From Seongchinamella unica (GTDB taxonomy: Bacteria; Pseudomonadota; Gammaproteobacteria; Pseudomonadales; Halieaceae), in contig NZ_SMSE01000001.1 of NCBI RefSeq assembly GCF_004354085.1, forward strand, positions 543,335 through 607,334: a stretch of 64,000 nt of DNA. Direction: 5' to 3'. The translations under genes were made by a program, and so were the position numbers. This document shows positions 26,493 to 38,024 of this stretch, one piece after another. The notes under the pieces were generated by a model that was given only the letters and a program-made list of their open reading frames with translations, searched no databases and had not been told where the DNA came from. Position 1 is the first letter of the stretch, and the number at the start of each line of letters is the position of its first letter.

Positions 26493-27385
26493 ACCCGGAC
26501 TCCAGGGTTCAGGGAATAGCTCTGCACTGTCCGGTCTACGTCCAGGCGGAACAAGTGGTTAACCCGCGGGGGCAGGCATTGCAGGCAGTGCTCGGTGAGC
26601 CTCTGGTAGTGCTGGATAAACCGGCCAATCTGGGCTTCATCCATCAGGCCTTCACCCTGGCGCCGGCGCGCCAGTTTCTGCTCCTGCTCCAGTCGCCAGC
26701 GAAACACGCAGTCAAAGGAAGGGGCCTGCAGCATCAGCCACTCATCGACTCGCTGGTACAGGGGTGAGAATTTTTCGCTCAGCACAGCATTCACGTAGTT
26801 TCGCCAGCGTCCGTCTTCGTCCTCGAGGGACTCCAGGCTGTTCACCGGTGTTACCAGTGCGTCAATGGGCTGGGAACTTGCGCCAAGGCACCAGCCCTCT
26901 AACAGCACAATCTGTACACCGGCCTCAACCTGCTCCCAGTCTGCTTCCGGCACCCGGTCATCAATCGCCTTGTCAAAGCGCGGGATCCGCGTGGCTTCAC
27001 CCGCCAGCAGGCTGTCGAGGGTCCGGGACAGCAGGCCCATATCATGGGTACCGGGCACCCCGCGAGTGGCAAACAGGGGGTGAACATCGATCGCCAGCTG
27101 GCGTCGCTGGGGAGCTGTCAGGTAAAAATCATCCAGGGAAAGCGCCAGGCATGACAGCTGGTGTTCAGCTTCCAGGTACGCACAGAGATAATCACAGAGG
27201 GTGGACTTTCCTGAGCCCTGGCTGCCGTTGACCGCCACCAGCAACGCCCGGCCTGCACTGTTTTGGTGCTCAGCCAACAGATCGGCCACAGGGTTGTACC
27301 ATTTCCGTGCGCCGACGAGGTACTGCGCAGACAATTGATTGTCTTTCAGCACCTTGCTCTGCCAATCTGGCAGCTGCTCACCCAT
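26489..27385 (-). CDS. D-glycerate kinase (P-loop, plant GLYK type)
   Basis: 298 residues from ATG 27385 (MGEQLPDWQ); a GTG at 27421 is possible, and neither has a clear ribosome site. Walker A is VNGSQGSGKSTLCDYL. LALSLDDFYLT and GVPGTHDM follow, with LLEGWCLGA as the Walker-B-like strand; these are the marks of the COG4240 kinase group. Phosphorylates the D-glycerate freed by the phosphorylase and returns it to glycolysis. First gene of the glucosylglycerate block. Confidence 0.85.
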   Translation of the reverse strand: MGEQLPDWQSKVLKDNQLSAQYLVGARKWYNPVADLLAEHQNSAGRALLVAVNGSQGSGKSTLCDYLCAYLEAEHQLSCLALSLDDFYLTAPQRRQLAIDVHPLFATRGVPGTHDMGLLSRTLDSLLAGEATRIPRFDKAIDDRVPEADWEQVEAGVQIVLLEGWCLGASSQPIDALVTPVNSLESLEDEDGRWRNYVNAVLSEKFSPLYQRVDEWLMLQAPSFDCVFRWRLEQEQKLARRRQGEGLMDEAQIGRFIQHYQRLTEHCLQCLPPRVNHLFRLDVDRTVQSYSLNPGVRV

Positions 27386-27466
27386 AAGAGACCCATTTTT
27401 ACAACACTCAAGACCACTCACGCTGCAGATTCCATGCCAAACGGCACCAAAATGGTGAGCCCGTGC

Positions 27467-29239
27467 TTACATCAGCAATTGGCGAATATCACCCAGCAGG
27501 GAGACCAGGCCGGTGAGGAAGCGACCGCCATCTCCCCCATTGATGACCCGGTGGTCGTAGGACAGTGACAGGGGCAGCATTTTCCGCGGCACGAACTCCT
27601 GGCCATTCCAGACCGGCTGCGTATCTGCCCGAGACACCCCCAGTATGCCCACCTCAGGTGCGTTCACGATAGGGGTAAACCCGGTGCCGCCTATGTTGCC
27701 CAGGCTCGAGATGGTAAAGCAGCCACCCTGCATTTGCGCCGGGCTGAGCTTGCGGTCCCGGGCCTTGCCGGCCATGTCCAACACTTCCTCGGCCAGCTCC
27801 CAGATACTCTTCTTGTCCACATCGCGAATCACCGGCACCAGCAGACCAACAGGGGTATCGACCGCCATGCCGATGTGGATGTACTTCTTGTACACCAGCG
27901 AATCGCCCCCATCGGCCAGGGAGGTGCAAAATTTGGGATTGTCGCGCAACGCCACTGCACAGGCCTTGAGAATAAACGGCATCGGGGTAAGCTTGACTCC
28001 GCGCTTTTCTGCTTCACCTTTCATGCTGGCCCGGAATGATTCCAGTTCGGTGATATCCGCCAGGTCATTCTGGGTAACGTGGGGTACATTGAGCCAGCTG
28101 CGCTGCATATTGCTCGCGGTCAGCTTGTCCAGTTTGCTGCGCCCGGTTACCTCCACGTCACCGAAGGCGCCGAAGTCGACCTCGGGGATCACCGGAAGGC
28201 CGGCACCGGCACCGCTGCCGGCAGGCTTGCTCAGGCGCTCCTGGACGAACTTGTGCAGGTCCTCCTTCACCAGGCGGCCACGGGGCCCGGAGCCGGGAAC
28301 TTCCGCCAGCTTGATACCGAACTCCCGGGCCAGTTTACGCACTGCAGGACCGGCATAGACCTTGCCGCTGTCTTCATCATCGGGGGCAGGCGCATCTGGC
28401 GTTGCTTTCCCAGCCTCGGGTGGTGATCCTGCCTGCGCTGCTTTTTTGGCTTCCGGTTCAGCCTCGGCACGCTTTGACGACGGAGCCTCGGCGGCCTGGG
28501 CCGGGGCTGCGGTCGCCATGACCACCAGCGGATCGCCCTGGCGCACGCTGTCGCCCTCACTGACTTTAATCTCGGTGATCTCGCCTTCCTGCGGAGCGGG
28601 CACCTCCATGGAGGCCTTGTCAGACTCCAGCACGACCAGGGAATCACCCTCGGCAACGGTGTCGCCCACCTTGACCACGATCTCGATCAATTCGACCGCC
28701 TCGTCGGTACCGATGTCCGGGACGTTAACCAGGGTGCTGGCCCTGGCGTCTCCCGCCTGCGACTCGTCAGCAGTCTTTTCTTCGGGCTCTGTCTCTGCCT
28801 CTGCTTCTGCTTCCGTCTCTGACTCTGCTGCTGCCTCTGCTTCCGTCTCTGCCTCTGCTTCCGTCTCTGCCTCTGCTTCCGTCTCTGCCTCTGCTTCCGT
28901 CTCTGCCTCTGCTCCTGACTCTGCTTCCGCCTCTGACGATGCGGTCTCTCCCCCGTCCGACGCCGCATCGGCCTCTGGCGCCGATGCTTCACCCCCGTCG
29001 CCCGCAGTCTCGATGACCGCCACCGGCGCACCTTCCGCCAGTTCCTCGCCCTCGCTCACCAGTATCTCTACCACCTTCCCGGCGACGGTCGTCGGGATTT
29101 CCATGGAGGCCTTGTCCGACTCCAGCACGATCAGGCCCTGCTCCAGGCTGACCTCGTCACCCACCGCAACCAGCAGCTCGATCACTTCCGCGCCTTCGGC
29201 GCCGCCGATATCCGGGACTGTTACTTTTTCTTTAGCCAC
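27467..29239 (-). CDS. aceF: Pyruvate dehydrogenase E2, dihydrolipoyl acetyltransferase
   Basis: 590 residues. Two lipoyl domains with lipoyl-Lys at 43 (ESDKASMEIP) and 208 (ESDKASMEVP), joined by an unusual Ala/Glu/Thr-rich linker (about 84-165) made of EAEAET repeats. Then an E1/E3-binding domain (PAVRKLAREFGIKL..GPRGRLVKEDL) and the catalytic domain ending SLSYDHRVINGGDGGRFL with the active His. 14 bases after aceE. No lpd (E3) follows, so E3 must come from another locus. Confidence 0.96.
   Translation of the reverse strand: MAKEKVTVPDIGGAEGAEVIELLVAVGDEVSLEQGLIVLESDKASMEIPTTVAGKVVEILVSEGEELAEGAPVAVIETAGDGGEASAPEADAASDGGETASSEAEAESGAEAETEAEAETEAEAETEAEAETEAEAAAESETEAEAEAETEPEEKTADESQAGDARASTLVNVPDIGTDEAVELIEIVVKVGDTVAEGDSLVVLESDKASMEVPAPQEGEITEIKVSEGDSVRQGDPLVVMATAAPAQAAEAPSSKRAEAEPEAKKAAQAGSPPEAGKATPDAPAPDDEDSGKVYAGPAVRKLAREFGIKLAEVPGSGPRGRLVKEDLHKFVQERLSKPAGSGAGAGLPVIPEVDFGAFGDVEVTGRSKLDKLTASNMQRSWLNVPHVTQNDLADITELESFRASMKGEAEKRGVKLTPMPFILKACAVALRDNPKFCTSLADGGDSLVYKKYIHIGMAVDTPVGLLVPVIRDVDKKSIWELAEEVLDMAGKARDRKLSPAQMQGGCFTISSLGNIGGTGFTPIVNAPEVGILGVSRADTQPVWNGQEFVPRKMLPLSLSYDHRVINGGDGGRFLTGLVSLLGDIRQLLM
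28833..28904. repeat. Four perfect 18-bp tandem repeats in aceF
   Basis: Unit GCCTCTGCTTCCGTCTCT (+ strand), four identical copies in register with the codons, with degenerate copies on both sides from about 28791 to 28930. On the coding strand each unit gives six residues of the EAEAET linker. Such runs change copy number by slippage without breaking the frame. Confidence 0.9.
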
Positions 29240-29253
29240 GATGTATTCCTTTT

Positions 29254-31905
<2,652 letters not shown>

Positions 31906-31945
31906 GCTGACCTCTGGATTCTGGTTATAAGGGGGAATGCGCAAT

Positions 31946-31962
31946 GGTTCCATATTGGAACC
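31946..31962. promoter_or_regulatory. Perfect 17-bp palindrome upstream of aceE
   Basis: GGTTCCATATTGGAACC, centred about 49 bases before the aceE start. A related site, TTCCATATTGCAA, is at 32082-32094, and TGGAAT half-sites occur near 32057-32076. It differs from the E. coli PdhR box (ATTGGT..ACCAAT), so another regulator is likely. Confidence 0.6.
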
Positions 31963-32002
31963 AAAAGTTAACTCCCCGCACTGTTAGTATAGTAAACGTA
32001 AA

Positions 32003-32035
32003 GAGCCGCCTGGATTCAAACTCACCAGGCGGCTC
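32003..32035 (-). terminator. Strong hairpin between the M16 protease gene and aceE
   Basis: GAGCCGCCTGG (32003-32013) pairs with CCAGGCGGCTC (32025-32035): 11-bp GC-rich stem, 11-base loop. On the - strand it is followed by TTTACGTTTACT, a poor U-tract. It could end read-through from the protease gene or lie in the aceE leader. A TATACT at 31987-31992 (- strand) just after it is a possible aceE -10. Confidence 0.5.
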
Positions 32036-32081
32036 AGAATGAAATAATACTACACTATGGAATCCAAAAATGGAATATCAG

Positions 32082-32094
32082 TTCCATATTGCAA
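32082..32094. promoter_or_regulatory. Second TTCCATATTG site upstream of aceE
   Basis: TTCCATATTGCAA matches the core of the 31946-31962 palindrome (TTCCATATTGGAA) with one change. The overlapping ATGGAATATCAGTTCCAT (32069-32086) is itself an inverted repeat. Distance between the two TTCCATATTG cores is 134 bases. Confidence 0.45.
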
Positions 32095-32113
32095 CGGTTA
32101 ATGCCTCTAAACA

Positions 32114-32138
32114 CCGGTGTTTTCAGTGAAAACACCGG
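32114..32138 (-). terminator. Hairpin just after the M16 protease gene
   Basis: CCGGTGTTTTC-AGT-GAAAACACCGG, a perfect 11-bp stem with a 3-base loop, 26 bases past the protease stop. No long U-tract follows, but its position and stability fit an mRNA 3' end. Confidence 0.55.
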
Positions 32139-32163
32139 CCAAAATGTAGTTTTATTACATAAT

Positions 32164-35025
32164 TCAGTTGATGCTGTAAAAGCGGTGTCCCGCCTTGAGC
32201 ACCTCGGCTGACTCGACCCGGCGCTGCCCTCCTTCGGGCAGCACTGCCGCCTTGCCGGGAGCGGCCACCTGCAGTGAGTGCCTCTGCTTCAGGAAAGTGC
32301 GCTCAAAGTACTGCTGCCACTGGACCCTGTCCAGGGCCTCAATGGCGTCTGCCAGCTGCTGCCTGCCGTCAAACGCGTACTGCTTCTTGGCAATGGACTG
32401 CCAGAAGAACTCGGCCCGCTCCCACAGGTTTTTGTGAGGGCGCAGCACCTCACTGACCAGGGCCTGCTGGTGGCGGGCAAACTGCTCATCATCGAGAGAC
32501 CCCGCGACCCCGCCCAGGAAAGCATCCATGGCGCTGGCCAGACCCGCCGTGTCAGCTACCGGCGACTGGATGAGCATGACCAGGCCGGGCACGTCCAGCT
32601 GCGACCAGTAAAACGCACTGACGATGTAACCCAGCTGTTGCTCGGTGCGCAGCTGCTGGAAAAAGCCTGACTTCATAATCTGCGCGGTCAACGACGTGGC
32701 GGCACGATCCTGCCAGGCGTTGCCGGCGCCCTGCAGATACCAGGCCAGCACAGCGTCGTCGTGTTCGACATCGACCGGATAGAGCACGGATTCACCCGCT
32801 TCGAGCTTCAACACCTTCAGCTCAGGCAGATCCGGCGCTGCCTCATCGGGCAGGACCTTGTCCAGTCGGGCCGCCAGCCCGGGGACGGCATCCCTGGCGT
32901 AGTTGCCGTAAATCAGGGCCTCGGCACTGGCACTGTTCCAGAACGCCTGCGCATAGTCGTGGACATCGTTAACCGACACGTTCTGCAACACGTCGATCAG
33001 TGGCTGCTCTCCCCACTCACCGTACAGCAGGCTCTCGCGGAGATCGTCCAGGACCTGGCTGCTGGGCCGCTTGGCGACGGCGTTTTCCAGCGAGCGGATC
33101 ATATCCTTGCGAATATTTTCAAATCGCTGGGGATCGAAGTCAGGGCTCGCCATGACCGACAACAGTTTGTCCAGCAGCACATCCTGCTTGTCGTTGTAAC
33201 CGCTGATGCGCAGGCTGATACCCTGGGCGTGTTTGTACAGGTTGAAATTGAGTCCGGCCAGCAGCGCCGGATAGGTGAACTCATTGACCCGGTCCTTGAG
33301 CAATGCCGTATACAGCACCGCGAGGGCCGTTTGCCGCGGGCTCTGGCTCACCAGCGGAGAGCGGAAATTGATATAGGTCGCCCCCCGGGGCAGGCGGAAC
33401 TCTTCGTCCTGCATAAACCAGATCTGCTTGCGTTGCTCCTCCAGCATCCGCTCCGGTGCCGCCGGGTTATCGTTGTCAATTTTTACCAGTGACACATCTT
33501 CAGCGATAAATGCATTGGGGGCAGGCAGGTGCAAAGCGCCCTCGGCCGCCGCACCACGCCAGTCGGCCAACTGCCGGGCATCCAGGCGCTCAACAGAATA
33601 GGGAACAGCGTAGTGTTCCGACACCCGGTCGGTGGCGACATCCGCGTCCTCCAGCACCACCAGTGCGTTGGCGGGAACAATGTCGGCCATCAGTTCGCGC
33701 AACATAGCGGCGTCGTAGTCGCTCATGATGTAGGCGCCCTGCAGGACATCCACCGGATCGTAATACTGCATGCCGCCAGCAAGTCCCTGCACGTATCCCA
33801 TGGGATTGCCCTCCTCCTTGAATCGGAAGGCCAGCTCGGCCAGGCGCGACTGCTCCTCGTAGAGCCATTCTTTCGGCCCCTGTTCGCGCAGCATGTCCAT
33901 GTAGGCAAACAACAGCTGCAACACCCTTTCATGCTTCTCCACGCCCTCCTCGGTGAGGGTGACCGAGACACTGAACAGGGCTCCGCCACGCCAGCCCAGG
34001 CCGGACCCGGCGGCAAGACTCTCCACCAGGCCCTCCGACTTCAGCTGGGACAGCAGACTGCCCTCCCCCTCGTGACCTACCAGATTTCCCAGATAGGAAA
34101 GCGGTTTGGCGCGGTATTCAGACCGGTAATCGGCAATGGGAAACAGCACCTGCATCTGCCGCAGTGTCGCCTGGGGCTTTATCTGCAGGAACATCGGCAA
34201 ATCCCCCTCGACAAAGATGGGCGCGGAAATCGGCTCATGCTCGAAGTCCTTGTTCGGCACTTCCGAGAACATGGGTACGACCAGGCTTTCCAGCTCATCC
34301 AGAGACTCGGAGCCGAGCACCACCAGCCGCATTACATTGGCCGAGTAGTGTTCATCGTAGAACCTCAACAGCTCGTCGCGAATGCTGGAGTCTGGCCGGT
34401 CGGCGAGGCTCTCCAGGCTGCCCACCGCAAACTGGCTGAAGGGGTGCTGTTCATTCATCACTTCCTGCAACACGTCCAGGCCGCGACGGGGATCGCTCTT
34501 GAGTCCCATCTGGTATTCCGCCTCCACAGCGTTCTTCTCGCGATCCACATATTCGGCGTCAAACCTGGGGGCGATAAAAAACTGGGCAAACCGATCGAGC
34601 GCTTCCGGCAGATAAGGGGCATTGATATCGAAGAAGTAGTTGGTGTGCTCAAAGCTGGTGAACGCATTGCGGTTGCCACCGTGCTCGGTCACAAATTCCT
34701 CGTACTCGGCCGCATCGGGGTACTTGTCGGTACCCAGGAACAACATGTGCTCCAGGAAATGGGCAAGCCCTCCGCGATCGGGCGGATTGTCACCGGAGCC
34801 GACGTGAACATCGAGCGAAGCCGCCGCCTTGGGAGTATCGGGATCCGAGATCAACAATACCTGCATCTCGTTATCAAGCGTCAGCAGGCGATACTCGCGC
34901 TCGTCGTTGGGGCTCTGCACCGGGCTGATTCCCGACTCGGGCGGCACGGCGCAGGCCACCAGCAGGACAGAGACCACCATCCCCGCCAGAAGCTGCCACT
35001 TCTGTCGACTCACATTCATTCGCAT
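32164..35025 (-). CDS. M16-family zinc metalloprotease, lipoprotein (pitrilysin-like)
   Basis: 953 residues from ATG 35025 (MRMNVSRQKW), with GGAG six bases upstream; a TTG three bases earlier is ignored. Signal peptide with lipobox LLVAC at about 25-29, so membrane-anchored on the periplasmic side. Inverted zinc site HFLEH in LAHFLEHMLFLGTDKYPD, with the downstream Glu in NAVEAEYQ. Length and the domains (two M16 halves; the second half lacks HxxEH) match protease III/pitrilysin. Degrades peptides in the periplasm. Three bases after the PerM-family gene stop. Confidence 0.92.
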   Translation of the reverse strand: MRMNVSRQKWQLLAGMVVSVLLVACAVPPESGISPVQSPNDEREYRLLTLDNEMQVLLISDPDTPKAAASLDVHVGSGDNPPDRGGLAHFLEHMLFLGTDKYPDAAEYEEFVTEHGGNRNAFTSFEHTNYFFDINAPYLPEALDRFAQFFIAPRFDAEYVDREKNAVEAEYQMGLKSDPRRGLDVLQEVMNEQHPFSQFAVGSLESLADRPDSSIRDELLRFYDEHYSANVMRLVVLGSESLDELESLVVPMFSEVPNKDFEHEPISAPIFVEGDLPMFLQIKPQATLRQMQVLFPIADYRSEYRAKPLSYLGNLVGHEGEGSLLSQLKSEGLVESLAAGSGLGWRGGALFSVSVTLTEEGVEKHERVLQLLFAYMDMLREQGPKEWLYEEQSRLAELAFRFKEEGNPMGYVQGLAGGMQYYDPVDVLQGAYIMSDYDAAMLRELMADIVPANALVVLEDADVATDRVSEHYAVPYSVERLDARQLADWRGAAAEGALHLPAPNAFIAEDVSLVKIDNDNPAAPERMLEEQRKQIWFMQDEEFRLPRGATYINFRSPLVSQSPRQTALAVLYTALLKDRVNEFTYPALLAGLNFNLYKHAQGISLRISGYNDKQDVLLDKLLSVMASPDFDPQRFENIRKDMIRSLENAVAKRPSSQVLDDLRESLLYGEWGEQPLIDVLQNVSVNDVHDYAQAFWNSASAEALIYGNYARDAVPGLAARLDKVLPDEAAPDLPELKVLKLEAGESVLYPVDVEHDDAVLAWYLQGAGNAWQDRAATSLTAQIMKSGFFQQLRTEQQLGYIVSAFYWSQLDVPGLVMLIQSPVADTAGLASAMDAFLGGVAGSLDDEQFARHQQALVSEVLRPHKNLWERAEFFWQSIAKKQYAFDGRQQLADAIEALDRVQWQQYFERTFLKQRHSLQVAAPGKAAVLPEGGQRRVESAEVLKAGHRFYSIN

Positions 35026-35028
35026 CAA

Positions 35029-36120
35029 TTACTCCGTGGAAACAGTTGCTTCGGGCCCGGCCACGGGCTCCATATCGGGTGTCGGCCAGGAATTGATAAT
35101 GGCTTTGATGAGCGTTGCCAGGGGTATCGCAAAAAACACCCCCCACAACCCCCAGATACCGCCAAAAAAAAGAATGGCGAGGATAATCGCCACCGGATGC
35201 AGGTTGACCGCTTCAGAAAACAAAAACGGCACCAAGACGTTGCCATCAAGCCCCTGGATGACCAGATAGACAACACACAGCGTGTAAAATTCCGTGGCAA
35301 AGCCCCACTGGAAGAACCCGACGGCGACCACCGGCAGGGTTACCAGGGCCGCGCCAATATAGGGAATAATCACCGACAGGCCCACCAGCAGCCCCAGCAG
35401 GGCCGCATAGTTGAGCCCCATCCAGGCAAAGGCGAGATAACTGACCGAACCGACGATAATAATCTCCAGTACCTTGCCGCGGGCGTAGTTGGCAAACTGC
35501 TGATTCATCTCCCCCCAGATGGTGGTGAGCAGCGGGCGTTTTTCGGGCAGGAAACGGACCAGCCAGTCAATGATCTGCTGCCGGTCCCGCAGGAAAAAGA
35601 AAACCAGCATGGGAATCAGGATCAGGTAAACCATCAGGGTGAACAGTCCCGGGAGCGAGGCCAGCGATCGGGTCACCAGCACCTGCCCAAGATTCGCCGC
35701 TTCCGCCTGGGCCCTACCCACCAGCTCGTTCATCTGCTGAGCGGTAAAGATTTCCGGGTAGCGCTCCGGCAGCACGCTCAAAAGCTGCCGCCCCTGGTCG
35801 AGGTAGCGGGGCAATTCGCTGGCCAGTGCCAGCAACTGGCGCCAGACCAACGGCAACAGCCCGAGGGTAAAGCCAAAAAAGGCGCCGATAAACACGGTGT
35901 AGGAGAGGGTCAGGCCCAGCCAGGAGGGCACCCCGTGGCTTTGCAGCTGGCTGGACAGACCCTGCATCAGGTAAGCCAGCACCAGGGCCGCCAACAGCGG
36001 CGCAAGAATATCGCCAATGGTGACGAGCAGGGCGACGGCAACCGCCAGCAGCACCAGCAGCAGAACGGACTCCTCCTCGAACAGGTAGGTGCGCGACCAT
36101 TTCTTGAAAATATCCAGCAT
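35029..36120 (-). CDS. AI-2E/PerM-family membrane protein
   Basis: 363 residues with about seven or eight hydrophobic segments in the PerM layout: a pair near 20-55, one at 68-95, a long soluble stretch about 100-150, then five or more from 155 on. PYIGAALVTLP and the GIWGLWGVFFAIPLA C-terminal motif are family marks. These proteins are putative permeases or autoinducer-2 exporters; specific cargo here is unknown. Lies between tusA and the M16 protease gene on the same strand, a common gammaproteobacterial order. Confidence 0.88.
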   Translation of the reverse strand: MLDIFKKWSRTYLFEEESVLLLVLLAVAVALLVTIGDILAPLLAALVLAYLMQGLSSQLQSHGVPSWLGLTLSYTVFIGAFFGFTLGLLPLVWRQLLALASELPRYLDQGRQLLSVLPERYPEIFTAQQMNELVGRAQAEAANLGQVLVTRSLASLPGLFTLMVYLILIPMLVFFFLRDRQQIIDWLVRFLPEKRPLLTTIWGEMNQQFANYARGKVLEIIIVGSVSYLAFAWMGLNYAALLGLLVGLSVIIPYIGAALVTLPVVAVGFFQWGFATEFYTLCVVYLVIQGLDGNVLVPFLFSEAVNLHPVAIILAILFFGGIWGLWGVFFAIPLATLIKAIINSWPTPDMEPVAGPEATVSTE

Positions 36121-36138
36121 GCCGTGAACTCCCTCAGG

Positions 36139-36372
36139 TCAGCTTTTCTGCAACAGGTAGCGGTAGGTGTCGCCGTCTACCTCACTGGCCAGCAGGCGGT
36201 GCCCCGATTGCTCGGCAAACACCCGGAAATCGCGCTGGGAGCCGCTGTCCGTTGCCAGCACCCTCAGGCGCTCTCCGCTGGCCATGGCATTGAGGGCCCG
36301 CTTTGCCTTGAGCAGCGGCATGGGGCAATCAAGCCCTCTCGCGTCAACTTCGGTTACCGGTACTTCGTTCAT
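36139..36372 (-). CDS. tusA: TusA-family sulfurtransferase
   Basis: 77 residues. Active Cys16 in ARGLDCPMPLLKAKRAL, the CPxP motif. The rest (GERLRVLATDSGSQRDFRVFAEQSGH) has the small two-layer TusA fold pattern. Passes sulfur in tRNA thiolation or cofactor pathways; several paralogues exist, so the exact partner is open. Divergent from bepA across a 170-base gap. Confidence 0.9.
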   Translation of the reverse strand: MNEVPVTEVDARGLDCPMPLLKAKRALNAMASGERLRVLATDSGSQRDFRVFAEQSGHRLLASEVDGDTYRYLLQKS

Positions 36373-36542
36373 TCACGGACTCTGCTCTGGAGTGAAGCGG
36401 GACAGTATACGCATTCACCCCCGGGGAATGAACTTTGTCCATTCTAACCGCTCCAAGCAATCGAACCCGCGTCTCCCTGACTGACCCTGCTTGCAGTACA
36501 ATAGATGACCACTATCACCACCACCACAAGTGACTCAACATC

Positions 36543-38018
36543 GTGTTATCCCCAATGAGCATGGTCGCTCGCCGCTGGCGCCTGGCCCTGTCACTTCTGC
36601 TGTGCTCCCTGCTCGTCACCCGTGTTTACGGCCAGACCGAGGAGCTGAAAATTCCCAACCTGGGTGAGTCCAGTACCAGCCTGTTTTCCGCCGAGTTCGA
36701 GCACCAGCTGGGCCGCACCTGGTTGCGGATTTTCCGCAGCCAGGCTCCCACGGTAAACGACCCTCTGCTGTTTGAGTACCTGGAAAACCTCATTTATGAC
36801 CTGGTCATCCACAGTCAGCTGGCAGACCGACGGGTTGACCTGGTAGTCGTCGACAATCCGACGATTAATGCATTTGCCGTCCCCGGTGGCGTCATTGGCG
36901 TACACAACGGCCTGTTACTGTATGCCCAGTCTGAAGACGAACTGGCCACCGTGCTCGCCCACGAAATTGCCCACCTCAGCCAGCGTCACTTCTCGCGCGG
37001 GGTGGAGTTCCAGAAAAACCAGGCGCCGATCAATCTGGCGGCGATGCTCGCTGGCCTGGTGATCATGGCCACCGCTGGCGGAGACGCGGGCCTCGCCGCC
37101 CTTAGCGCCAGCCAGGCGCTGGCACAGGATTCCGCCCTGCGCTACAGCCGCAGCAACGAACAGGAAGCGGACCGGGTCGGTATGCAGACCCTGGTGGATG
37201 CCGGCATGGATCCTCACGCTGCCCCGGCGATGTTCGAGCGGATGTTGCAGGCCTCACGTTACTCAGGCGGGGATCGCATCCCGGAGTTTCTGCGCACCCA
37301 CCCCCTGTCGGAAAACCGGATAGCGGACACCCGCAACCGGGCGCGGCAGTACCCCAAGACTGTTCGCCCGGTAAGCCTGGACTACCAGTTGATGCGAGCG
37401 CGGGTCGTCAACCAGCTGGCCAACACACCGGAAGAGGCAGTACAGCGTTTCCGCGGGGAGCTCGACGGCACACCGCGCTCGCGGGAAGCCGCACAGTACG
37501 GTCTGGTCGTTGCGCTGACCAGTGCCGGCCGCGCCGATGAAGCGGCCCTGGAGCTGGACAGCATCTGGTCCGGCGACCCGGATCGACTGGAGTACGTAAT
37601 CGCAAACGCGGAAATTGAAATGCTGCGCGGCAATGCGGGAAAGGCGGTGACAAAGCTGGAAAAGCAACTGGAGCTGAACCCCGGCAACCACCCGCTGACC
37701 ATGACCTACGCCAATGCATTGATGAACAACCAGCAGGCACACATTGCCGAGGAAGTGCTGAGCGCACAAAGCAAACGCAAGCCCGGGGACCCGGGGTTGT
37801 GGTATCTGCTGGCGGAAGTGCAGGGCCTGTCGGGCAATATCATCGGCCTGCATCAGTCGCGCGCCGAGTATTTTATCCTCAACGGGTACCTGGACCAGGC
37901 AGAGAAGCAGTTGAGATACGCCCTCAAACTGGTCAGGAATGACTACCTGACCAGTGCCAAAATCAACCAGCGCCTGAGTGACATCGCCGAGATGCGGCGA
38001 CAAATGGAGCAGTTCTAG
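36543..38018 (+). CDS. bepA: M48 zinc metalloprotease with TPR domain, BepA-like
   Basis: 491 residues. Signal peptide about 1-30 (RRWRLALSLLLCSLLVTRVYG). HEIAH zinc motif at 140-144 in VLAHEIAHLSQRH and the third ligand in NEQEADRVGMQ. TPR-type helices from about 285 to the end. Periplasmic protease/chaperone for outer-membrane proteins such as LptD in E. coli. Start GTG 36543 is used here; ATG 36555 or 36561 are also possible, with no clear ribosome site. Convergent with nadA, six bases apart. Confidence 0.92.
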   Translation: MLSPMSMVARRWRLALSLLLCSLLVTRVYGQTEELKIPNLGESSTSLFSAEFEHQLGRTWLRIFRSQAPTVNDPLLFEYLENLIYDLVIHSQLADRRVDLVVVDNPTINAFAVPGGVIGVHNGLLLYAQSEDELATVLAHEIAHLSQRHFSRGVEFQKNQAPINLAAMLAGLVIMATAGGDAGLAALSASQALAQDSALRYSRSNEQEADRVGMQTLVDAGMDPHAAPAMFERMLQASRYSGGDRIPEFLRTHPLSENRIADTRNRARQYPKTVRPVSLDYQLMRARVVNQLANTPEEAVQRFRGELDGTPRSREAAQYGLVVALTSAGRADEAALELDSIWSGDPDRLEYVIANAEIEMLRGNAGKAVTKLEKQLELNPGNHPLTMTYANALMNNQQAHIAEEVLSAQSKRKPGDPGLWYLLAEVQGLSGNIIGLHQSRAEYFILNGYLDQAEKQLRYALKLVRNDYLTSAKINQRLSDIAEMRRQMEQF

Positions 38019-38024
38019 CGCGCC

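Noticed and set aside
28833-28904. Could the 18-bp repeats be a regulatory or CRISPR element?
   Set aside because: They lie within the aceF reading frame and encode the inter-domain linker.
33529-36447. A 972-codon open frame on the + strand
   Set aside because: Antisense to the M16 protease, PerM-family and tusA genes, all with clear motifs. High GC makes long antisense frames common.
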